Source: RCIO01 sp040880025
GTDB lineage: Bacteria; Pseudomonadota; Alphaproteobacteria; Rhizobiales; Rhizobiaceae
DNA: 64,000 bases
NCBI GenBank assembly: GCA_040880025.1
Contig: JBBDJD010000019.1
Span: 62,001 to 126,000 of the forward strand
Direction of reading: 5' to 3'
The number at the start of each line of letters is the position of its first letter. Position 1 is the first letter of the stretch. Shown one piece after another: positions 1 through 9,040 of the stretch. A program made the translations under genes and the position numbers. Under the pieces are notes generated by a model. That model did not search any database. It was not told the origin of the DNA and was given only the letters and a program-made list of their open reading frames with translations.

Positions 1-2
1 AA

Positions 3-2384
3 GGTTTTCAAACGCAGGAGGCCCTGGCCGGAGGCCTGCAGCTGGCCACCGTGGAGCTGACAGCCGCTGGCGAAGGGACGGGAACCGCGCAGGCGAATGC
101 GAAACGCGCTGAGGCGCATCTTGGAGAAGGTCGCCGGCAGGAAGGATTATTCGTCGAGGACGACATCGCGACGGGCGACCTGGCACGCCTTCAAGGCAAG
201 GCGGACGAGATATCCCGTGACAAGGCAATCCATCAGGGTGCTTTGATTGCTCGTAACCTTGCTGACGTTGATCGCGCCGCCCAGTCTGCGAAGGAAGATG
301 TCCGTGCTACTGACAAAGCACGCTTAGAAGCACTGTCGGCAAAAACCGGAGCGGCCGAGGGCGTCAAAGCCGCAGCAAAGGCGCTGGCCGACGAAAGAGC
401 CAAAACCGGCGAATTGGAGAGTTGTCGTGAGCGCCTGGCCAACCTCAGGCGGCATCGCATCACGTTGCAGAATGCAGAAGGGCAAAAGACGGCAAGGGAT
501 AAAGCGCATGCAGCAGCGGAGAGCAGCAGGAAGAATTTTGAAAGCTCATCCACCGAACATGAAAGGCTGGTCGCGCAGCATCGAACAGGGATGGACGGGC
601 TAAAGGCTGCCAACGAACTTGCTGGCAAGCACTCAGTCCTGTCGACTTCCCTTCTAGGGGCAAGGGCCAAGCTTGATATGGCGCGCCGGTATCAACAAGC
701 ACTGATCGCAGTCACTGAGGGAGAGGAAGCCGTTCAGCAGTCGCAGGACATTTGCGATTGCCGGCGAGCGGAGCTGAAAGTAACACAAACTGCACATGAC
801 GAGGCCGAAGCCGCGCTCGCGGGTGCCCAGGCAATTCATCTTGCCGAAAAACTGCTACCGGGCCAGCCCTGTCCGGTATGTGGTTCAGCAGAGCATCCCG
901 ATATTGCTCACGGTGATACGCAGACCGCCGGGCTAAACGACGGCTTCAAAGCCGCTCGGACGGAACTGGTGCGCGCACGCCAGAGCGAAGCAAGGGCGGG
1001 AGAGGCATTGGCTGCGGCGAAAGCCACGCTCGGCGAACGGCAGGAGACGCTAAACACATTTGAAAAACCCGACCAGGGACTATCCGAACTTCAAACATTG
1101 GAAGCGAGCATAAAGAGCGAGCTTGATGCGCTCGGGACGATGGAAGATCGCGCAGAGCTGAGCTCTCGCCTGCAAGCACTAGAAGGACAGATTGCCGACG
1201 CTGCCGCAAAACTGGAATCGGCGCGTCAGCTCCGTGACGATCGAGCAACCGCTTTCGCGTTAGCGAAACAGGCTCTCGAAAGTGCATTGGAATCGGTTCC
1301 GCAATTGATGCGTGAGAACTCGGCTCTGGAGCAGGCCATATCGAGCGTTGTGAGTGATATTGCGAAGCGTGAAGAAGCCTTGCAGCGAGCGATCGATATC
1401 GACCAGGCGGCCCAAGTGAAATTGGCGAGCGCAACAACCCACGCAGACAACGCGATAACCTACCATGAAAATGCATTGGTGAAAGCCGAAGCCGCTGCCA
1501 AAGCGTTAGCAGAGCGGCTCGCCATTCACGATCTCTCTGCTGATCAATATGCCGATCACAAAGCCAACATCGATCGCATCGACGAATTACAGTCAACGAT
1601 CGAAACATATGGCCAGCAACTTGCCGCCGCAAAGGATCGGGTCGCTCGCGCGCGAGCGAATATCGCGGAGATCGAGCGTCCTGATGTCGCAGTGCTCACC
1701 ACCGCCTACGAAGAAGCAGCCGAGGTCAGACAACAGGCGTTTGATCGCGAGGCTGCCGCCAAGGCTCGCGTTACCCATCTCAATTCGGTGAGTGCGTCAA
1801 TTTCCGCAACCATGGAAAAACTCGCGGAGTCTGAAGCCGCCGTTGCACCGCTCGGTGAACTGGCCGACGCCTTCGGCGGACGCAACAATGCAAAGATCGA
1901 ACTTGAGAGTTTTGCGATCGGCGCGATGTTCGATCGCGTTCTTGCCGCGGCCAATTTGCGCCTCATGCCGATGTCGCATGGGCGTTACAGACTGGAGCGC
2001 CAATTGGAAGGCGGCAAAGGCGGCGGACGCCGGGGTTTGGATATCGCAGTTCACGATGTTCACACGGGGCGGGCGCGGCCAACTTCGACCCTGTCGGGCG
2101 GCGAGAGCTTCATGGCTGCCCTGGCGCTTGCGCTGGGATTGTCGGATGTGGTCGAGAGCGTCAGCGGCGGCATCCGTCTTGACACAATCTTTATCGACGA
2201 GGGGTTTGGGAGCCTTGATTCCGAAACTCTCGACCAAGCCCTGCAGACATTGCAGGATATTGTAGGCGAGAGTCGGGCGGTCGGCCTGATTTCCCATGTG
2301 GACTTGGTGCAGCAGGCGATTCCGAGCGGATTTCAGATACGCAAAACGCCGGGTGGCAGTTACATTGATCAGAGGACAGTCTAA
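3..2384 (+). CDS. sbcC: SbcC-type exonuclease/SMC-like ATPase, C-terminal part (5' end outside window)
   Basis: The reading frame is open to the left edge, so the gene starts outside the window; the GTG at 51 is only the first in-frame start codon visible. The protein is a long Ala/Glu/Lys-rich coiled coil interrupted by a CPVC zinc hook (about residue 274 counted from 51). It closes with an ABC-ATPase C-terminal half: the LSGGESF signature (about 681) and a Walker B stretch IFIDEGFGSLD (about 712). This is the layout of the ATPase subunit of the SbcCD (Mre11-Rad50 type) nuclease, which processes DNA hairpins and ends. The Walker A half and any sbcD lie off the left edge. Its place beside ParB and mobility genes suggests an accessory copy carried by the element (inference). 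Confidence 0.9.
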   Translation, partial: GFQTQEALAGGLQLATVELTAAGEGTGTAQANAKRAEAHLGEGRRQEGLFVEDDIATGDLARLQGKADEISRDKAIHQGALIARNLADVDRAAQSAKEDVRATDKARLEALSAKTGAAEGVKAAAKALADERAKTGELESCRERLANLRRHRITLQNAEGQKTARDKAHAAAESSRKNFESSSTEHERLVAQHRTGMDGLKAANELAGKHSVLSTSLLGARAKLDMARRYQQALIAVTEGEEAVQQSQDICDCRRAELKVTQTAHDEAEAALAGAQAIHLAEKLLPGQPCPVCGSAEHPDIAHGDTQTAGLNDGFKAARTELVRARQSEARAGEALAAAKATLGERQETLNTFEKPDQGLSELQTLEASIKSELDALGTMEDRAELSSRLQALEGQIADAAAKLESARQLRDDRATAFALAKQALESALESVPQLMRENSALEQAISSVVSDIAKREEALQRAIDIDQAAQVKLASATTHADNAITYHENALVKAEAAAKALAERLAIHDLSADQYADHKANIDRIDELQSTIETYGQQLAAAKDRVARARANIAEIERPDVAVLTTAYEEAAEVRQQAFDREAAAKARVTHLNSVSASISATMEKLAESEAAVAPLGELADAFGGRNNAKIELESFAIGAMFDRVLAAANLRLMPMSHGRYRLERQLEGGKGGGRRGLDIAVHDVHTGRARPTSTLSGGESFMAALALALGLSDVVESVSGGIRLDTIFIDEGFGSLDSETLDQALQTLQDIVGESRAVGLISHVDLVQQAIPSGFQIRKTPGGSYIDQRTV

Positions 2385-2524
2385 TCGCGCATCGGCGTTG
2401 AGGCCATGACAATGAACTCCCGGCGCCCAGGTCGCCCGATTTATAGAATCACGGGGCTCATCCTCTTGCTGCATGTGGCAGGGAGGAAGCAGAGCCCCGA
2501 TGACTCCCGGTCGGCCTTTATTTG

Positions 2525-3139
2525 ATGCGCATTGCGACAGATTCTGCGGCGAAAGAGATCGCCCTGCGCCGTTGGGTACTGCCGGAATGCCTGCATGCTG
2601 CTGTTGCCGCGGTCGACGAAGCGGCCATAGAACGATATATCGGCGCAATCGAATGCGTTCTCTCCGGCCCGCCACACCGCCGCGCATTCCTCGTCAATGT
2701 TGGTCAGCCTCCGCCAATCGACGCCCGGTTTCGCATCTTCCGTCACCCGAATGCCAGTGCGTTGCATGTGAGCCTGCAGGTCTGGGTGCATGTGGACTAC
2801 AGCCGCTATCGCGCCGCATACAGCAAAGCGTTTCCCGGCGAGGACATAGCCGGCAAAGTCATGAGCCATTGCATGAACCGGCGTATGGCGGCGCTCAAGG
2901 GTTTTGAATTCGTCCGCATCGTGCCCGTTTCACGAGGGGTCAATTCGAGCAGCGGGTTTTCCGAACAATGGGGCGTCGCATTGCGACAAACGCAAAAGCC
3001 TCCGATCCGGCCACCATACATTCAGTATGCCGACCTTGCCGCTCTGATGGTCATGCTCGACATGAGCGTTGGTGGCGGCGTCATGGACGCTGTCAACGAA
3101 GCGCAAAAGCTGGTTACACCAGTTGATGCTGACGGGTGA
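2525..3139 (+). CDS. hypothetical protein, mobile-element associated
   Basis: About 204 residues starting at ATG 2525; a TTG lies directly before it at 2522. No domain is recognised. The C-terminal half has several Tyr/Trp-rich segments (WVHVDYSRY) and a helical tail after PPYIQYADLAALMVML. There is no signal peptide and no clear membrane helix. It sits 140 bp after the sbcC-like gene in the same direction and is followed by about 780 bp of non-coding DNA before parB. Codon usage looks protein-like and no competing frame is better, so I regard it as real but of unknown function. No strong Shine-Dalgarno is seen, so the start is uncertain. Confidence 0.55.
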   Translation: MRIATDSAAKEIALRRWVLPECLHAAVAAVDEAAIERYIGAIECVLSGPPHRRAFLVNVGQPPPIDARFRIFRHPNASALHVSLQVWVHVDYSRYRAAYSKAFPGEDIAGKVMSHCMNRRMAALKGFEFVRIVPVSRGVNSSSGFSEQWGVALRQTQKPPIRPPYIQYADLAALMVMLDMSVGGGVMDAVNEAQKLVTPVDADG

Positions 3140-3915
3140 GTCTGAGGTAGGCCGCGTGAGATATAGACTCCAATTCTATAGCTCACGGCAATGAATCCCG
3201 GTGAAGGGTTGGTACATGGGCGCGTCGGCTGCGCCGACCGGGCTGTCGTGCACCGGGCCCGCTTTGCGGTCCCGGCCGTCCGGCTTCCATCCCTCGCGCA
3301 AGACAGTGCGGTGCCCCTCGCCGGGGGTGGTCGGTCCCGTGTCCCGCCTTCGGCGGCGCTATGCTGACACTCCTGCGGCGACCCTTTTAACCGGTCTCGG
3401 GGCTGCGGTCGGTCCCGCTTTTCCGACCTGCGGTCGGCGCTATGCTGACGCTCCTGCGGCCGCGTTGTTTGCCGCGGGTCACGCCATCGCTGCGCTCGAC
3501 CCTCGCGCGGGTTGGAGAATAGACGGCCTTGCGGCCGGATCTGTTTGTCGGCGCGCTGCTGTCGCGCGCTTGGCACCCTTGTCGCCAGCTTACACCGATG
3601 GCGGTGAACAAGAGCCAATAGCCGAAGTCCTCCGGCCCGCTCCTTTCGCATCGCCTTCGCTGCGCTCGGCTTGCTCCCCGGGTTGTCGGACCGCGCAGGC
3701 GCGCGGTTTCACGGTTCGGCTTTGGCGTCCCCGCGTTTCGGTACTTGCGTCCCAATAGGGGCGCGGCCGGCATGCCGGCGGCGGCTTTGTCTGTTTTTCC
3801 AGGTTGGGACGCTCGGCGCTGGCCAGGGGTGCATGCGCGGCTTTGTGTCTGCCCGGTGGGCAGGATTCAGGGCTTCGCATGGTCACTCACTGGCTAACAG
3901 CGAAAGGAGCAAGCC
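3140..3915. other. long GC-rich intergenic region upstream of parB
   Basis: About 780 bp without a credible gene. Open frames exist on both strands (for example around 3201-3758 plus and 3022-3651 minus), but their translations are Arg/Pro/Ala-rich and the overlapping frames look alike in quality, as expected of GC-rich non-coding DNA. The stretch is full of short recurring words (TGCGCTCG, CCTGCGGTCGGC) and holds the imperfect direct repeat listed separately. Its place directly upstream of a ParB gene would suit a regulatory, centromere-like or structured-RNA leader region; this is inference only. Confidence 0.5.
3329..3460 (+). repeat. imperfect tandem direct repeat upstream of parB
   Basis: Two roughly 51-56 bp units begin with GGTCGGTCCCG (3329 and 3408) and end with CGGCGCTATGCTGAC followed by a CTCCTGCGGC-type end (3378 and 3459). 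Spacing is about 80 bp. The CGGCGCTATGCTGAC core is identical in both and the flanks differ at several positions. No third full copy was found. Confidence 0.6.
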
Positions 3916-5700
3916 ATGAAACTCACACACCTCAATCTGGAGGACCTCAAACTCTCCAACATCAACGTGCGCAAAAAGGGCGGCAAGGATGTATCCGACC
4001 TCGTGCCTTCCATCCGATCCCTCGGCATCGTCCAGCCCTTGCTGGTTCGCCCGAACTGCGAAGGTTTTGAAATCATCGCCGGTCAAAGGCGGTATCGGGC
4101 GCTTTTGTCGTTGGCCGAAGAAGGCATTGCCGAACCTGTTCCCTGCGCGATCATGGAGGACGGCGACGACGCCAAGGCCATCGAGGCCTCGCTGGCTGAA
4201 AATGTCGCGCGTCTGCCGATGGACGAGATCGACCAGTACAAGGCGTTCGCCGCATTGGTCGCCAAGGGCGAAACTGCCGAGGATATCGCCTCGCGTTTCG
4301 GCGTCACGACAAGGCTGGTCAATCAAAGGTTGGCAATCGCCAACATCATCGAGCCGATCCTCAATCTCTATCGGCGCGAAGAAATAGGGGCGCAGACATT
4401 GCGCGTCATGACCATGGCCACCAAGCGCCAGCAACAGGCATGGTGGAAGCTCTACAAATCGGACGAGGACTACGCGCCGCAGGGCCATGCCCTGAAAGAA
4501 TGGCTGTTCGGCGGCTCGCAGATACCGGTATCGAACGCACTGTTCGACGTGTCCGAGTATCAGGGCACCATCGTTTCCGACCTGTTCGGCGAGGAACGCT
4601 ATTTCGGCGATGCGGATGCCTTCTGGGCATTGCAGAACAAGGCGATTGCCGAAAGGCAGGAAGCCTACCTTGCCGATGGCTGGGCCGAAGTGGTCGCTCT
4701 CGACATCGGGCGGTTCTTCTCGACATGGGAACACACCAAGGTCGGGAAGAAGAAGGGCGGCAAGGTGTTCGTTGCGATCACCAATGACGGCGAGGCAACC
4801 TTCCATGAAGGCTGGCTGTCAACGAAAGAGGCCAAGCGCAAGGAAAAGGCCGAAGCGAATGACGGCGAGGCGAGCGAGGCCAAATCCGCCAAGCCGGAAC
4901 TGACCAGCAAAATGCGCAACTATGTCGGCCTGCACAAACATGCCGCCGTGCGCACCGAACTGCTGGCGCATCCCGGTATCGCCCTTCGTCTGGCGGTCGC
5001 GCATGCCATCGCCGGGTCCGGCCTGTGGAGCGTCAGGGCGGACGATCAGCGGGCGGAGGGCGAGGCCATTGCGGCAAGCCTTGCATCCTCGAAGGCGCAA
5101 TCCGGCTTTGCCGAGGAACGCCGCCGCATCCGGCTATTGCTCGGCATCGGGGCCGAGGAGGATGTTGACGACGGCGAACCCATCGTGCCGCGCAAGCAGG
5201 ACTGGCAGAGCCATCGCGATCTGGCCGAAATCTTCGAGAGCCTGATCCACATGGAGGACAACACCGTTCTGCGCATTCTGACCTTCGTCATGGCCGAAAC
5301 GCTGGAAGCCCAATCCGGCGTGGTCGAAGGGCTGGGCATGTTGCTTGGGACCGATATGAGGAACTGGTGGGAGCCGGACGAGACGTTCTTCGATCTCCTG
5401 CGCGACAAGGCGGCGATCAACGCCATGCTCCGCGAGGTCGCGGGCGATGTCACGGCGGATGCGCATGTCGCGTCAACGGCGAAGGTTCAGAAGAAGATCA
5501 TCACCGATTGTCTCACCGGCAATGAGCGCGAGAAGGTGGAGGGTTGGCTACCGCGTTATATGGCCTTCCCGGAGGGGCGCTATGTCGGCGGTAGCGAGAG
5601 CCATTCAGTCGCTGGGCAGGACGCGCACAGTGACGTTGCAGAGCCGGATACCGATGGCGAAAGCGTCGAGATCGAGAGCGACGCCGACGAAGCGGCTTGA
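3916..5700 (+). CDS. parB: ParB/RepB/Spo0J family partition protein (large plasmid/ICE type)
   Basis: 594 residues, ATG at 3916 with an AAGGAG ribosome site at 3904-3909. The N-terminal 110 residues are a ParB/Srx-like nuclease/CTPase fold with the box GQRRYRAL (about residue 56) and the ENVAR segment (about 95). A helix-turn-helix follows (AEDIASRFGVTTRLVNQRL, about 116-134). The remaining 430 residues are helical and acidic at the C-terminus. Chromosomal ParB is about 300 residues; this double-length form is typical of alphaproteobacterial plasmids and integrative elements. No ParA is adjacent, so it may act as a DNA-binding or regulatory factor of the element rather than in a classical ParAB system (inference). 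A strong hairpin follows the stop codon. Confidence 0.88.
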   Translation: MKLTHLNLEDLKLSNINVRKKGGKDVSDLVPSIRSLGIVQPLLVRPNCEGFEIIAGQRRYRALLSLAEEGIAEPVPCAIMEDGDDAKAIEASLAENVARLPMDEIDQYKAFAALVAKGETAEDIASRFGVTTRLVNQRLAIANIIEPILNLYRREEIGAQTLRVMTMATKRQQQAWWKLYKSDEDYAPQGHALKEWLFGGSQIPVSNALFDVSEYQGTIVSDLFGEERYFGDADAFWALQNKAIAERQEAYLADGWAEVVALDIGRFFSTWEHTKVGKKKGGKVFVAITNDGEATFHEGWLSTKEAKRKEKAEANDGEASEAKSAKPELTSKMRNYVGLHKHAAVRTELLAHPGIALRLAVAHAIAGSGLWSVRADDQRAEGEAIAASLASSKAQSGFAEERRRIRLLLGIGAEEDVDDGEPIVPRKQDWQSHRDLAEIFESLIHMEDNTVLRILTFVMAETLEAQSGVVEGLGMLLGTDMRNWWEPDETFFDLLRDKAAINAMLREVAGDVTADAHVASTAKVQKKIITDCLTGNEREKVEGWLPRYMAFPEGRYVGGSESHSVAGQDAHSDVAEPDTDGESVEIESDADEAA

Positions 5701-5719
5701 TCGCAGGACGTCCAAATAT

Positions 5720-5747
5720 GCCGCCCGGCGCAAATGCGCCGGGCGGC
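5720..5747 (+). terminator. strong GC hairpin after parB
   Basis: A perfect 13-bp stem (GCCGCCCGGCGCA / TGCGCCGGGCGGC) with a 2-nt centre, 20 bp after the parB stop codon. There is no T-tract, so it could be a weak terminator or an mRNA 3' stabiliser. Confidence 0.6.
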
Positions 5748-5754
5748 TGATCGC

Positions 5755-6000
5755 GTAGAATTCGGTAACATCCTCGCCTGGCAGGAAGATCGGCTTGTCG
5801 GATGGCATTACATCGCGCCGGGCAAACCGATGCAGAACGACCTCGTGGAAAGCTTCAACGGCCGGCTGCGGGACAGCATTGAAGAATGGCGGATCGACTA
5901 CAATGTGAACCGCCTGCACGCGAGCCTCGATGGGCTCACCCCGACTGAATTTGCAACCAGGTCCAGAACGGGCCAAAACGTGAACAGGAATAACCTATAG
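5755..6000 (+). pseudogene. IS3-family transposase (orfB) C-terminal remnant
   Basis: The frame running to the stop at 5998-6000 carries the end of an IS3-type rve/DDE integrase: WHYIAPGKPMQN, VESFNGRLRD with the catalytic Glu, then WRIDYN and LTPTEFATRSRTGQN at the C-terminus. The N-terminal catalytic part with both Asp residues is missing. The 16-18 residues normally found between GRLRD and the WRIDYN block are also deleted, without breaking the frame. No orfA and no recognisable left end are present. It is a dead insertion-sequence fragment marking past rearrangement between parB and the catabolic cargo. Confidence 0.8.
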
Positions 6001-6398
6001 GCGGGGACAAAGCGGGGAGCACGTCACTGGAACTGGTGTTTCGTCGTCGGCTCCGAAATCGCCGAGGATCGCCTCAAGCGCGACATTGGTCTGTTCAGCC
6101 GAGATCCGTCTGCGTGTCTTCACCTTAGATTGTTCTTCACATCGGGCAATCCGCCTTGTGCCCTCTCACAAACTGGCACCTTCGCCGCCGTCGTGCATCA
6201 GAAATAGGTCCACGAATAGGTCCTGCAAAAGTGCTCACGCCAATCGAAATGCTGGTCCAGTTCGGTTGATCGACATCTTCAATTCGTTTTTCTGATCATT
6301 CCCGATGGAGCTTTCTATTATCAATGCTGAGTGAATTCGATCTCTAATCCGGTTGTGAACAAGCGTCCTGCGCAACTAGCGAAAGGTTAGTGCCAACA
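6001..6398. other. intergenic region upstream of the catabolic module, with a decayed minus-strand coding trace
   Basis: About 390 bp lie between the transposase remnant and the first aminotransferase. On the minus strand, from about 6160 down to 6003, there is an open frame reading KTRRRISAEQTNVALEAILG and then DFGADDE, which looks like the C-terminal tail of a real protein. It is cut by a stop upstream and by the IS junction downstream. I do not recognise the family. The last 100 bp (about 6290-6390) are AT-rich and are the probable promoter region of the operon; no confident -35/-10 pair can be named. Confidence 0.4.
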
Positions 6399-7700
6399 AT
6401 GCACACGCTAAGCAAGCTGCGGGAATTGTTTCCGGACGGCTCGAATGGCGAGTTCGGCTTTCCCAACGATCTTAACATCATTGTCGAGCGCGGAAGGGGC
6501 GCGCATGTGTGGGACGCCAATGGAAGGCGATATGTCGACTGCTCCCTTGCGTTCGGCGCAGTGCTGCTCGGCCATGCCGATGAGGACGTCAATTCGGCCG
6601 TCGTAAGGGCAGCGGCCGCTGGTGACAATTTTGGGCTCGTATCGACGGAAATGCTCTTGCTTGCCGAAAGGCTGGTTTCAATAATTCCGTGCGCGGAAAA
6701 GGTGCGCTTCTGTACTTCCGGAACCGAGGCGATGATGTATTCCATTCGGCTGGCGCGCGCAGCGACAGGCAGGCCACTGATCGTCAAGTTCGAGGGCGCC
6801 TACCACGGAGCGACAGACATAGGATGCGCCAGCCTCGTACCTGACCCAACCAGCAATGCGCCGGCGGTTACGCGACTGGACCGTGGCGGCAGTCCTGGAC
6901 TTGAGGCTGAACTGTTGGTAGCTCCGTTCAACGACAAGGTTTTTATCGAATTGTTGATGGCGGAGCGCGGCGACGAGGTCGCGGCGATCGTTGTCGAGCC
7001 GTTGCATCGCTGCATCCCCCCCGCACCCGGCTTTCTCGAGACTCTGCGGGCCCTTTGTGACCACCATTCGACTGTATTGATCTTCGACGAGGTGGTAACC
7101 GGTTTTCGGCTCGCGCTAGGTGGAGCGCAGGAATATTTCGGCGTGACGCCGGACCTCGCCGGCTACGGCAAGGCGCTCGGTAATGGCTATCCTATCGGTG
7201 CCGTGGTCGGCAAGTCCGAGCTGATGGACCTACTGGGGGAAAACCGGCTTGGCCGCGATGACTACGTCTGGTCTGTATCGACGGGGGGCGGTTGCACGAT
7301 AGCGGCCGGAGCCGCCAATATCGCCATTCGCCGGTACTCCGAGGCAGGATTTCACTCACGGCTTTTCGCAGTCAGTGATGAGCTGCGGACACTGATAGAC
7401 GACCGGTTTGGATCGATCGGCGTTGATGCTCAAGTTCTTGGCGTAGGGCCCTTGCTTCAAATCGTGCTTTCCAGTCATCCGATCCGCAACTCGAGGGACA
7501 TGGCTCATCCGCTCGCCGCGGCCGAACAGCAACTGATGATCGAGGCAGTCCGTGGCGGTGTGCTGGTCAATCCTCTTGGAACGAAAATCTATCTCAGCGC
7601 CGCGCATAGCGATGACGATATCGAATTCGTGGCTGATACGATCGCCGATGCCTGGACTTCGACAGGACTGGGCGCCCGGACCTCTAAACTGCATGGCTGA
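6399..7700 (+). CDS. class III aminotransferase, glutamate-1-semialdehyde aminomutase-like (first of pair)
   Basis: PLP-dependent fold-type I enzyme of about 433 residues. Recognisable parts are GTEAMMYSIRLARAATG, FEGAYHG, the PLP-pyridine Asp motif LIFDEVVTGFRL and the Schiff-base Lys in GYGKALGNGYPIGA. It resembles GSA-2,1-aminomutase (HemL), but alphaproteobacteria make 5-aminolevulinate from glycine. Together with the catabolic neighbours this suggests amino-group transfer or shift on a degradation intermediate (inference). The start is either GTG 6390 or ATG 6399; an AAAGG at 6382-6386 is better spaced for the ATG. It is the first gene of a long same-strand module and is followed 12 bp later by a paralogue. 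Confidence 0.85.
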   Translation: MHTLSKLRELFPDGSNGEFGFPNDLNIIVERGRGAHVWDANGRRYVDCSLAFGAVLLGHADEDVNSAVVRAAAAGDNFGLVSTEMLLLAERLVSIIPCAEKVRFCTSGTEAMMYSIRLARAATGRPLIVKFEGAYHGATDIGCASLVPDPTSNAPAVTRLDRGGSPGLEAELLVAPFNDKVFIELLMAERGDEVAAIVVEPLHRCIPPAPGFLETLRALCDHHSTVLIFDEVVTGFRLALGGAQEYFGVTPDLAGYGKALGNGYPIGAVVGKSELMDLLGENRLGRDDYVWSVSTGGGCTIAAGAANIAIRRYSEAGFHSRLFAVSDELRTLIDDRFGSIGVDAQVLGVGPLLQIVLSSHPIRNSRDMAHPLAAAEQQLMIEAVRGGVLVNPLGTKIYLSAAHSDDDIEFVADTIADAWTSTGLGARTSKLHG

Positions 7701-7711
7701 ATGGAAAGATA

Positions 7712-9028
7712 ATGATGGGCGGCAGCATCACTCCTGAACCTTTCACGCGCTCGCGTGCTCACGACGATCTGATTCACACCGCGAGCACTCTTATTCCGGG
7801 CGGGACGACCACATCTGCCATACCTGTGCCCGGGTTGGAATTCATCATCGATCGCGGAGAGGGGGCTTATGTGTTCGATGTTGATGGCAGGCGCTTCGCG
7901 GATTTTTTCATGGGTTCCGGTCCGCTGGTTCTCGGTCATGCTAATGTGCGGATCCGCACTGCGATTGAACGCGCCGCCAGTGCCGGCACGACCCACCAGG
8001 GTCTCCATCGTCGCACTGTCGAACTTGCGGCGCGGATCGTCGATCTCGTGCCGTGTGCTGAACAGGTGCGTTTTTGCACCTCCGGTACCGAAGCCACACT
8101 ACATGCATTGCGCGTTGCGAGGGTTCATACAGGCCGCCGGAAAATTCTGAAGTTTGACGGCGCCTATCATGGCCATCACGATCTTGCAGTTTGGTCAATT
8201 GGCGGCGATTCGAATAGCTTGCCTTCGCCAACCCCCGAAAGCGCAGGTGTGCAACACGGCGTGGCGGAAGACATACTGGTGGCACCCTTCAACGACACGG
8301 AATTCTTTCGCACGATTATGGACGCGTACAGCGAAGACGTGGCTGCCGTCATCTGCGAACCGCTTCAGCGCGCGATCCCACCAGCGCCTGGGTTTCTCGA
8401 GGTCGTGCGGGAAGTATGCGACAGGTCGGGCAGTGTGCTTATTTTTGACGAGATCGTAACCGGATTCCGGCTCTCTCCGGGCGGTGCGCAGCAACGCTAC
8501 GGCGTGACGCCGGATCTTGCCACGGTCGGGAAGGCGATCGCAGCAGGCGTTCCCTATGCCGCCATCCTGGGCAAAAAACAGCTGATGGACCATTTCGATC
8601 ATCGGCGAGCGCGCGAATGCCTCAGTTTCCACTGCGGAACGTTCTCGGGCTATTACCTCGGAGCAGAATGCGCCCATGAAACCTTGGATATTCTCGTGAA
8701 TGAAGGCGGAATTGATCGGCTGAATGAACTCGGGGAGTTGGCGCGGGACGCAGCGAGGAGCTGTTTCCGCGACCTCAAAAAAGACGTCCAGGTTTGCGGC
8801 GACGGCTCATTGTTCGAAGTCTATTTTACGAACCAAAAAGTATGCAACCAGGCCGATATCAGACGCTCGGACCAAGTTTATGCAAAGGCATTCCATAGGA
8901 AGCTGATTGAGGCGGGCATCTACAAGTCGAGCGTGAAAGCATATCTCAGCCTGGCGCATTCGCAGGCGGAAATCGACGCCTATACTGATGCCTGCAAATG
9001 GGCGGTGAAGACACTCGCAAACCGTTAG
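7712..9028 (+). CDS. class III aminotransferase, glutamate-1-semialdehyde aminomutase-like (second of pair)
   Basis: 438 residues, ATG-ATG start at 7712 behind GGAAAG. It shares with its upstream neighbour the blocks VRFCTSGTEA, KFDGAYHG and LIFDEIVTGFRL; the probable PLP lysine lies in ATVGKAIAAGVPYAAILG. Identity between the two is clearly partial, so they are old paralogues rather than a recent duplication, and the N-terminal substrate-facing blocks differ (FADFFMGSG here, YVDCSLAFG in the first). They may form a heteromer, or act on different intermediates of one pathway. HemL function is unlikely in this lineage. The ridA-type gene starts 12 bp after the stop codon. Confidence 0.85.
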   Translation: MMGGSITPEPFTRSRAHDDLIHTASTLIPGGTTTSAIPVPGLEFIIDRGEGAYVFDVDGRRFADFFMGSGPLVLGHANVRIRTAIERAASAGTTHQGLHRRTVELAARIVDLVPCAEQVRFCTSGTEATLHALRVARVHTGRRKILKFDGAYHGHHDLAVWSIGGDSNSLPSPTPESAGVQHGVAEDILVAPFNDTEFFRTIMDAYSEDVAAVICEPLQRAIPPAPGFLEVVREVCDRSGSVLIFDEIVTGFRLSPGGAQQRYGVTPDLATVGKAIAAGVPYAAILGKKQLMDHFDHRRARECLSFHCGTFSGYYLGAECAHETLDILVNEGGIDRLNELGELARDAARSCFRDLKKDVQVCGDGSLFEVYFTNQKVCNQADIRRSDQVYAKAFHRKLIEAGIYKSSVKAYLSLAHSQAEIDAYTDACKWAVKTLANR

Positions 9029-9040
9029 GGAGAAACGAGC

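Noticed and set aside
3022..3773. Overlapping open frames on both strands upstream of parB
   Set aside because: Arg/Pro/Ala-rich translations with no domain, mutually overlapping and overlapping the direct repeat; typical of GC-rich non-coding DNA.
6399..7700. Naming the first aminotransferase hemL
   Set aside because: Two paralogues sit inside a catabolic module, and alphaproteobacteria use ALA synthase; the motif match shows the fold but not haem synthesis.
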